Below are positions 1 to 4,800 of a DNA stretch of 8,832 nucleotides, one piece after another. Source of the DNA: Deltaproteobacteria bacterium. GTDB taxonomy: Bacteria > Desulfobacterota > Desulfarculia > Adiutricales > Adiutricaceae. A model generated the notes under the pieces. That model saw only the letters and a list, made by a program, of their open reading frames with translations, was not told the DNA's origin and made no database searches. The stretch covers positions 1-8,832 of the forward strand of contig JAIRZX010000142.1 in assembly GCA_031267005.1 (NCBI GenBank), read 5' to 3'. The position numbers and the translations under genes are program-made. The stretch's first letter is position 1. Every line of letters begins with the position of its first letter.

Positions 1-196
1 CCCCGTCCTTTCCTTGCGGCCCCCCCCCCGTGCGGAGCGTCGTAGCGCGCGTCTCCCTAAGCCAGGAACCGGACGGAGGAGCCGACGCGTTCCCGTCGGC
101 AGGGGCACGGGGGCAAGAAGCGAGCTTGCGCCGGTAACGCTTTCCCGCAACGGCGGGAGGGAGGCTCAGCTTCCCATCGCCTGACATCGGCCGGCC
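1..196. other. Non-coding stretch with a train of hairpins
   Basis: No credible protein gene is visible here. Three GC-rich hairpins follow one another: 81-87 with 94-100 (GCCGACG/CGTCGGC, perfect 7 bp), 113-117 with 125-129 (GCAAG/CTTGC), and 144-148 with 153-157 (CCCGC/GCGGG, loop AACG). Such spacing could belong to a structured RNA whose 5' part lies outside the window, or to the 3' untranslated region of an upstream gene. I could not match it to tRNA, SRP RNA, tmRNA, RNase P RNA, 6S RNA or a known riboswitch by eye. No T-run follows any of the hairpins. Confidence 0.3.
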
Positions 197-225
197 TTGC
201 CCGGCCGGCCCGTCACGGATATAAT
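197..225 (+). promoter_or_regulatory. Sigma70-type promoter upstream of the biotin carboxylase gene
   Basis: TTGCCC at 197-202 (-35, four of six consensus bases) is followed by a 17-bp spacer and a perfect TATAAT at 220-225 (-10). In such GC-rich DNA an exact TATAAT at the ideal spacing is unlikely to be chance. Transcription would start near 232, leaving a leader of about 380 nt before the ATG at 610. The -35 hexamer sits exactly in the loop of an inverted repeat, GGCCGGCC at 189-196 and 203-210, which could be an operator. That role is inference. Confidence 0.6.
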
Positions 226-231
226 GCCGCC

Positions 232-609
232 AAGCGCGAGTCGGCCAGAGCGCCTTTCCGGCCTTGCCGCCAATGTCCGCCGCCTTTACGAATTCTCGGA
301 TATCCGCTCCCTGAGAGCGTTTCCTTCACAATCGGCTGTCCTTCGCGTTCCCCGGAACGCATTTTGGTGTCTTAATGCTTTTCGCCTTGCCAGACGCGGC
401 TGCCCGCAAAGGACGCTTCTACGGCGGCTTCGGCGCGGCCCGGAGCCTCAGCGCCTCTTTACCCCGCCTTCCGGGAGCCTTCGCCCTCACGGCAGCAGGT
501 TGCGTCCCGGCAGGCCGCCCCGGCCGTTTCTGCCGCCCCGCTTGTTTCTGCCGCCCCGGTAGCCCGGGTCGGCCAATCGGGCCACTCGGGCCCCTTTCCG
601 GCGGCCGCC
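232..609 (+). other. Long untranslated leader or gap before the biotin carboxylase gene
   Basis: About 380 nt with no supported gene. A hairpin GCGTTC-cccg-GAACGC (345-360) followed by ATTTT (361-365) resembles a weak intrinsic terminator or attenuator about 115-130 nt after the predicted start site. A 15-bp direct repeat, gtttctgccgccccg, occurs at 526-540 and 544-558. The open frames here are GC-driven and show no family-like sequence. Confidence 0.35.
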
Positions 610-1971
610 ATGTTTAACAAGGTGGCGGTGGCCAACCGGGGGACGATAGCCGCCCGCCTGGTCCGGGCCTTGGCCGGGCTGGGCGTCGCCTCGCACGTCC
701 TGTGCTCTGAGGCTGACCGGGACAACCCTTACGTGGAGGCGGCCGACGGCTTTACCGTGCTGGGGGCCCCTCCTCCCAAGGAAAGCTACCTCAACCGGGA
801 GAGGGTGGCTGAGGCGGCCCTCGCGGCCGGTTGCGACGCGGTGCATCCAGGCTACGGTTTTCTGGCCGAGGACGCGGCCTTCGCGGAGCTGTGCCGCGCC
901 AAAGGCCTTAAGTTCATCGGGCCATCCGCCAAATGGCTCCGGGTTATGGGCGACAAGGTGGCCTCCAGGGATATCATGCGCGAAAAGGGCTTCGCGCTGT
1001 GCCCCTCCACCGGCATCCTCCGGGGAACCCCCGAGGATATGGCCAGGGAGTGCGGGGAGCTGGGCTTCCCGCTCCTCATAAAGCCAGCTGGAGGCGGCGG
1101 GGGCATAGGCATGGTGCCGGTTTCGGCGCCGGAGAAGTTGCCTTCGGCGCTGGAGGCGGCGGCCAGCCAGGCGGAACGCGGCTTCGGCCGCAGGGAACTG
1201 TACGCCGAGAGGCTTCTGGTTTCCCCGCGCCACGTGGAGTTCCAGATCGCCTCGGACGGGACCGCCGCGAGGCATCTCCGCGAGCGGGACTGCAGCGTCC
1301 AGCGCCGCCGCCAGAAGGTCGTGGAGGAGGCCGGGGCCCCCGGCGTCCACCCGGACATCCTGGAGGCCATGGCCGCCAGGGCGGCGGAAGTCATGGCCGA
1401 GGTCGGCTACGACCATTTGGGCACCGTGGAGACCCTTTACTCCCCCGAGACGGGCTTCTGCTTCCTGGAGGTCAACCCCCGCCTCCAGGTCGAGCACGCC
1501 GTTACCGAGGAGGCGACCGGGACGGATCTGGTCGAGCTCCAGGTGAAGCTGGCATCCGGCCTCGGGATACCGGAGCTTCTTCCAGCTTCCCCCGAACTCG
1601 GGCGCCACGCCGTGGAGTGCAGGATCTACGCAGAGGACTCGCTCCGCTTCCTTCCCTCCCCGGGCCCCTTGAAGGTCTTCCGCCCCCCGAAAGGCGAAAG
1701 CGTCCGCGTGGAGACGGGTTTCCGCGAGGGCGGCGCGGTCACCCCCTTCTACGACCCCATGATTGCCCAGGTCATAACCAGCGCCCCCGACCGCCTGGGC
1801 GCCCTGGATCTCATGTTCGACGCCCTGGGGGACTTCAGGATAGAAGGCGTCAAGACCAACATAGGCTTCCTCAGGGCCCTCATGAAGCACGGCCCTTTTC
1901 GCGAGGGCAGGGTGCATACCACGATGGCCGAGGAGCTGGTTAAGGCCAAGGGTTACGAGCCGATTCCCTGA
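610..1971 (+). CDS. accC: Biotin carboxylase (AccC-like subunit of a biotin-dependent carboxylase)
   Basis: The 453-residue product matches the length and whole fold of biotin carboxylase, which carboxylates the biotin of a carrier protein using ATP and bicarbonate. The order is intact: N-terminal domain (VAVANRG, residues 5-11; HPGYGFLAE, 79-87), ATP-grasp domain with K116, K158 and the glycine loop 161-168, then RDCSVQRR (226-233), K236, E274, E287, N289, R291, Q293, E295 and R338, and the C-terminal domain (FLPSPG 347-352, YDPMI 381-385). The start is fixed by the conserved N-terminus, although no clear Shine-Dalgarno sequence precedes it. Oddities against E. coli AccC: R234 where the ATP-contacting His236 is expected, I166 in place of Arg in the GGGGRGM loop, and Q387 in place of Lys in the YDxMIxKL motif. 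No biotin carrier or carboxyltransferase gene is in the window, so the acceptor (acetyl-CoA, pyruvate or another) is unknown. It could be the housekeeping enzyme or a divergent paralogue. Confidence 0.88.
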   Translation: MFNKVAVANRGTIAARLVRALAGLGVASHVLCSEADRDNPYVEAADGFTVLGAPPPKESYLNRERVAEAALAAGCDAVHPGYGFLAEDAAFAELCRAKGLKFIGPSAKWLRVMGDKVASRDIMREKGFALCPSTGILRGTPEDMARECGELGFPLLIKPAGGGGGIGMVPVSAPEKLPSALEAAASQAERGFGRRELYAERLLVSPRHVEFQIASDGTAARHLRERDCSVQRRRQKVVEEAGAPGVHPDILEAMAARAAEVMAEVGYDHLGTVETLYSPETGFCFLEVNPRLQVEHAVTEEATGTDLVELQVKLASGLGIPELLPASPELGRHAVECRIYAEDSLRFLPSPGPLKVFRPPKGESVRVETGFREGGAVTPFYDPMIAQVITSAPDRLGALDLMFDALGDFRIEGVKTNIGFLRALMKHGPFREGRVHTTMAEELVKAKGYEPIP

Positions 1972-2002
1972 GGCTGGGGCTGGGGACGGGTAAGGGTAAG
2001 AC

Positions 2003-2032
2003 GGATGACGGATGACGGGGATGACGGATGAC
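2003..2032 (+). repeat. Short tandem repeat of GGATGAC
   Basis: Two head-to-tail copies of the heptamer GGATGAC (2003-2009, 2010-2016), two extra G, then two more copies (2019-2025, 2026-2032). It lies 30 bp after the biotin carboxylase stop codon, in non-coding DNA. The function is unknown; replication slippage would produce such a pattern. Confidence 0.7.
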
Positions 2033-2064
2033 GGGGAAGCGGGGGAAAGGGGAGACGGGGAGGG
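2033..2064 (+). other. Canonical G-quadruplex motif
   Basis: Runs of at least three G at 2033-2036, 2041-2045, 2049-2052, 2057-2060 and 2062-2064 are separated by loops of one to four bases. This fits the standard four-run G-quadruplex pattern on the strand that would be the mRNA of the upstream gene. Formation in the cell is not shown by the sequence. Confidence 0.45.
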
Positions 2065-2263
2065 AAGGAAGGGGAAGGCGGAAAACAAGCGTGCGGAGGC
2101 GGAGGGGAGCGTAACATGCTGGCGGGGCCCCCAACCTTCGGCAGGTAGGGTAGGCAGGAGGTAGCCGCGCCTCGGCCTTGGCGCCGGTCTTCCGGTCTTC
2201 CGGGCATCCAAAATTATGCCGCCGCCGCCGCCACCTGCGGCCCGCGTTTCCGGCCGGCTCCGG

Positions 2264-2334
2264 CCCTTCTTGGACGGGGCTTTTCGGGCCTTCCGGACTT
2301 TCCCGGCTTTCCGGCCCTTATTGGACGGGGCTTT
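2264..2334. repeat. 20-bp direct repeat pair flanking CTTTCC-type repeats
   Basis: The 20-mer at 2264-2283 recurs at 2315-2334 with one mismatch; the shared core is ttggacggggcttt. Between and after the copies, TTCC/CTTTCC elements recur about every 9-10 bp (2291, 2298, 2307, 2331). Read on the minus strand this is the GGAAAG element that forms the tandem decamer array at 8391-8470, so the two loci may belong to one dispersed repeat family. Confidence 0.6.
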
Positions 2335-2416
2335 CCCTCCCTTTCCTGCCCCCCGCAAGTACCGCCCCGCTTTCCCGGCCCCCCAACGGGCCCGCGAGGG
2401 CCAGTCAGGACCGCGC

Positions 2417-3310
2417 ATGCTCAAGATCGACTTCCACTCGCACTCGACCTTCTCCGACGGGACCCTCGAGCCCTACCAGCTCGTCGCGGCGGCCTCGTCG
2501 GCCGGGCTGGCCGGGCTGGCTTTGACCGACCACGACACCACGGAGGGAACCGGCCTTTTCCTCGAGGCGGCCGGCCGCAGGAAGGGCTTTACCGGCATAG
2601 CGGGCACGGAGCTTTCGCTGGATTTCAAAAACACCACCCACCTTTTGGGCTTGAACGTCTCGCCCGGGGGGTCGAAACCGTTGGATTTGAGTTTCCTCCA
2701 GAGGTTCAGGGAGGAACGCAACGAGGGCATATTCAACGCCCTGGAGGCCTTAGGGAAGCCGGTCTCGCGGGAAAGGGTCGCGGCGCTTTCGGGCTCCGGC
2801 CAGACCGGGAAGCCCCATTTCGCCAAGGCCATGCTCGAGCGCGGCTGGGTGGCGGCCCGCCAGGAGGCCTTCGATCTCTATCTGGGCCTAGGCAAGCCCG
2901 CGTACGTCAAAAAGCGGCGTTTGACGCCTCCCGAGGCCGTGAAGCTCCTCCTCAAGGCCGGGTGGTGCCCCGTTTTGGCGCATCCGATCTCCATGGGGGT
3001 CCCGGAGGGGGACTTGGCGAAGGTGCTCGGGCAATGGAAGGCTTGGGGGCTGGTGGGCCTCGAGGTCTGGCACCCGTCCCACTCCCCGGAGGCCTCCGCC
3101 TTCTTCGGGCGGCTCGCCCGCGACGCGGGGCTCGTGGCCACCTGCGGCTCCGACTACCACGGAGCCAACAAGGACGTGCCGATAAACTGGACGCTTTCCC
3201 GAAGCCCGCTCTCCGCCGCCGTCTTGGACAGGTTAAGGGAAGGCCTCGCGGCCGCGCTCGCGAAGGGCGCGGGAGGCGGAGCGGGGGAGAGCGTCAGGGA
3301 GGCGGGATGA
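2417..3310 (+). CDS. PHP-domain phosphoesterase (RNase AM / nucleotide bisphosphate phosphatase type)
   Basis: The 297-residue cytoplasmic product has the full trinuclear metal site of the PHP family: H7 and H9 (DFHSHSTFSDG), D14, H39 (TDHDTT), E65 (GTELS), H75, H134 (KPHFAKAM), H189 (LAHPI), and D246 and H248 (CGSDYHG). Its length, the inserted helical region around residues 90-165 and the KPHFAKAM segment fit the subgroup of E. coli YciV (RNase AM), which trims rRNA 5' ends. The same subgroup includes the 3',5'-nucleotide bisphosphate phosphatase of Chromobacterium. Which substrate applies here is inference. The ATG at 2417 is chosen because MLKIDFHSH begins the domain and AGGA (2407-2410) lies six bases upstream; a frame open from 2216 adds only low-complexity sequence. 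The last 15 or so residues are Gly/Ala-rich and probably disordered. It stands alone, with gaps of over 400 bp on both sides. Confidence 0.85.
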   Translation: MLKIDFHSHSTFSDGTLEPYQLVAAASSAGLAGLALTDHDTTEGTGLFLEAAGRRKGFTGIAGTELSLDFKNTTHLLGLNVSPGGSKPLDLSFLQRFREERNEGIFNALEALGKPVSRERVAALSGSGQTGKPHFAKAMLERGWVAARQEAFDLYLGLGKPAYVKKRRLTPPEAVKLLLKAGWCPVLAHPISMGVPEGDLAKVLGQWKAWGLVGLEVWHPSHSPEASAFFGRLARDAGLVATCGSDYHGANKDVPINWTLSRSPLSAAVLDRLREGLAAALAKGAGGGAGESVREAG

Positions 3311-3724
3311 GATGGGGGGAGGCGGCGGAGGGGCCGGATTGCCGGATGCGGCAGAGGAGAGAGATAGCGGTGGGGTGAGAGAGGCGAAGGCTGCGTCATA
3401 AATGGCGGGCGAGGGGTGAGGCGGACGGGGAGGCGGCGCCTCCTGAACCGGGGCAGGGAAACGCCGGGCCCCGCCGAAGCCGGCCCGCGCCGGAAACGGG
3501 GCGGCGGCCGGGAAAACGGGTCGGCGGTCTTGGAAGATGGCTTCGAGGTTTTTGCAGGCAGGCCGGTTCAGGCTTCCAGGGCCGGGCTGGCCGTCCTGAT
3601 TGGGGGCGGAAAGGGCCTTCGTCCGGACCAGGGGGCGGCGGGCCTTGACCCTGGTTTCGGAAGAGAGAGGGCCGCCGGGGGCGCGTCGCCGCCGCCGGAG
3701 GCGGCAAGGACAAAGGAGGTGCGC
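3311..3724. other. Non-coding gap, G-rich
   Basis: These 414 bp hold no gene I can support. Purine-rich, G-run-containing sequence (3308-3425) follows the PHP gene's stop codon. The element taaatggcggg (3400-3410 region) recurs in two other gaps of this window. A GCCGCC-gga-GGCGGC hairpin (3691-3705) lies just before the ribosome binding site of the next gene. TTGACC at 3645-3650 has no matching -10 at a usable distance, so I do not call a promoter. Confidence 0.45.
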
Positions 3725-4354
3725 ATGACTGAAAGTTCCGGTGTCATCAAGGTGCTCGGGCTCCACATGAGCCCCAGGCTGGACGGGAGCTCGGCCAAGA
3801 TGCTGAACGTCTTCGCCGACGGGGTCGAAAAGGCCGGCGCCAAGTTCAAGGCGCTCTCGGTCTCCCAGCTGGACGTGAGGGGCTGCATGGAGTGCGGCCA
3901 CTGCAGCGAGAAGGGGGAGTGCGCCATAGACTTCGACGACATGAACCAGATCTACTCCGCCTGGGAGGAGGCGCAGTCGGACGGGAAGGAGGGCGTGTCC
4001 ACGAAAATAGTGATCGCCACCCCCGTCTTCTTCTACGACATGCCCAGCCAGGGCAAGGCCGTGCTGGACAGGAGCCAGGCCTTCTGGACCCGGCGCTACG
4101 TCCTGGGCAAGAACGCCGACGGAGTGCCGGGTTCCAAGGGCTTCCTCTTGGCCTGCGGGGCAACCAAGGGCAAGGACCTGTTCATGCCCGTGACGCTCGC
4201 AGTCAAGTACCTCTTCGACGCCATAGGCTTCCCCAAGTCCTTCCCTACTCTCTCGTATCGCGGCATAGAGCGCCCGGAGAAGTTCTCCCCAGACCAGCTC
4301 GCCGAGATCCAGAAGGCCGGCTACGACTTCGTAAGGCCGCCCCAGGAGGCGTAG
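3725..4354 (+). CDS. Iron-sulfur flavoprotein / NADPH-dependent FMN reductase family protein
   Basis: The 209-residue product belongs to the flavodoxin-like family of multimeric NAD(P)H:FMN reductases, which use FMN to pass electrons to small acceptors in the cytoplasm. Visible features are the first beta strand and phosphate loop (VLGLHMSPRLDGSSAKML, residues 10-27), a compact cysteine motif C54-x2-C57-x2-C60-x5-C66 followed by the FDDM segment typical of the family, the strand IVIATPVFFYDMPSQGKAVLDR (about 96-117) that normally contacts FMN and the dimer partner, and a C-terminal helix. The CX2CX2CX5C spacing matches the [4Fe-4S] motif of the archaeal iron-sulfur flavoprotein Isf, so a cluster is likely, though not proven. 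The start at 3725 is supported by a perfect AGGAGGT at 3714-3720. The electron donor and acceptor are unknown, and its neighbours give no clue. Confidence 0.82.
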   Translation: MTESSGVIKVLGLHMSPRLDGSSAKMLNVFADGVEKAGAKFKALSVSQLDVRGCMECGHCSEKGECAIDFDDMNQIYSAWEEAQSDGKEGVSTKIVIATPVFFYDMPSQGKAVLDRSQAFWTRRYVLGKNADGVPGSKGFLLACGATKGKDLFMPVTLAVKYLFDAIGFPKSFPTLSYRGIERPEKFSPDQLAEIQKAGYDFVRPPQEA

Positions 4355-4434
4355 GGGACCGCAAAGGGCCGGGGCCCGCCCTTCGCGGAGAGGGCGCACA
4401 GCCCGGCCAGGGCAAACGGGCAAACGCTTTTCCC

Positions 4435-4463
4435 TTGACGGTAGCCCCTCCTCCGTATACAAT
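4435..4463 (+). promoter_or_regulatory. Near-consensus sigma70 promoter of the repeat RNA
   Basis: TTGACG at 4435-4440 (five of six bases), a 17-bp spacer, and TACAAT at 4458-4463 (five of six). This is the strongest promoter match in the window. Transcription should begin near 4470. The only nearby ATG (4465-4467) is two bases after the -10 box, so it would not be in the transcript. The promoter therefore appears to drive a non-coding RNA. Confidence 0.75.
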
Positions 4464-4489
4464 AATGAGGGTAGAAGCAGTAGCAGAGT

Positions 4490-4663
4490 AGCAAAAGCAG
4501 AAGCAGAAGCAGAAGCAGAAGCAGAAGCAGAAGCAGAAGCAACAACAGCAACAGCAGCAGCAACTGAAGCAGAAGCAACAACAGCAACAGCAGCAGCAAC
4601 TGAAGCAGAAGCAACAACAGCAACAGCAGTAGCAACTGAAGCAGAAGCAACAGCAGTAGCAGA
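4490..4663 (+). repeat. Hierarchical triplet array: seven AGCAGA hexamers, then 36-bp repeats
   Basis: The array starts with AGC AAA, then seven perfect AGCAGA hexamers (4496-4537). A 36-bp unit follows as three full copies (4529-4564, 4565-4600, 4601-4636) and one shortened copy (4637-4663). The unit is TGA AGC AGA AGC AAC AAC, then AGC AAC AGC AGC AGC AAC; the first copy has AGA for TGA and the third has one AGT. There are no spacers, so it is not a CRISPR array. The composition (A, G and C, almost no T on this strand) is unlike any flanking sequence. It is probably built by slippage and later duplication of a longer unit. Confidence 0.9.
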
Positions 4664-4691
4664 GGGTTGGAAACTCCAACCGTTTGAATTC

Positions 4692-4741
4692 ACCGCCTGG
4701 CCCTTCGTCAATCTATGACCCTGGGCCCGGCGGTTTTTTTT
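4692..4741 (+). terminator. Intrinsic terminator of the repeat RNA
   Basis: Bases 4692-4697 (ACCGCC) pair with 4729-4734 and 4699-4703 (GGCCC) with 4723-4727, around one mismatch. A GTCA/TGAC pairing (4707-4710, 4716-4719) can extend the stem. It is followed at once by eight T (4734-4741). This is a textbook Rho-independent terminator on the + strand. It has no T-run in the other direction, so it does not serve the convergent gene. Confidence 0.85.
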
Positions 4742-4800
4742 CCCCTCAGCGACAATCAATTCCCCGAAGGGGGCTTCCGGGCCGCAATTCCCCGGGGCGG

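Larger units (their letters stand above)
1972..2416. other. Non-coding gap with several short repeats
   Basis: There is no supported gene and no clear terminator or promoter in these 445 bp. The first part (1972-2110) is purine-rich on the + strand and holds the GGATGAC repeats and a G-quadruplex motif. The second part (2220-2350) is pyrimidine-rich on the + strand, with a GCC run and a 20-bp direct repeat. One frame is open from 2216 into the next gene, but its N-terminal extension is low-complexity Pro/Arg/Phe sequence with no family resemblance. Confidence 0.5.
4470..4741 (+). ncRNA. Candidate small RNA with a long ARN-triplet array, possibly Hfq-binding
   Basis: A compact unit of about 270 nt with its own promoter (4435-4463) and intrinsic terminator (4692-4741). 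The transcript would contain a first short ARN run (4473-4487), then 58 in-phase triplets at 4490-4663, of which 55 fit A-R-N and three are UGA. A perfect 7-bp hairpin follows (GGTTGGA 4665-4671, TCCAACC 4675-4681), then the terminator stem and eight U. The array contains very few U and should be largely unpaired. Gram-negative Hfq binds ARN repeats on its distal face and terminator U-tails on its proximal face, so this layout suggests an Hfq-dependent RNA or an Hfq sponge; that is inference. No frame through the array has an ATG, GTG or TTG start downstream of the predicted start site. It lies between two convergent genes and overlaps neither. Confidence 0.55.

Noticed and set aside
58..75. 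Possible B12-riboswitch fragment (agccagga)
   Set aside because: The conserved continuation is missing, the order of the other partial matches is wrong, and the neighbouring genes have no cobalamin link.
2216..2416. Upstream in-frame ATG for the PHP phosphoesterase
   Set aside because: The extra 67 residues come from a repeat-rich pyrimidine tract and precede the universally N-terminal DFHSHS motif; the ATG at 2417 has a ribosome binding site.
487..2424. A 645-codon open frame on the minus strand opposite the biotin carboxylase gene
   Set aside because: It is the antisense shadow of a GC-rich gene; the translation is low-complexity Gly/Arg/Pro/Ala sequence and the + strand gene matches a known family from end to end.
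4490..4663. CRISPR-like array
   Set aside because: The 36-bp units are directly joined with no unique spacers, and no cas gene is present.
4245..4679. Cysteine/phenylalanine-rich minus-strand frame through the repeat array
   Set aside because: It is the reverse reading of the AGCAGA repeat; it has no independent sign of coding.
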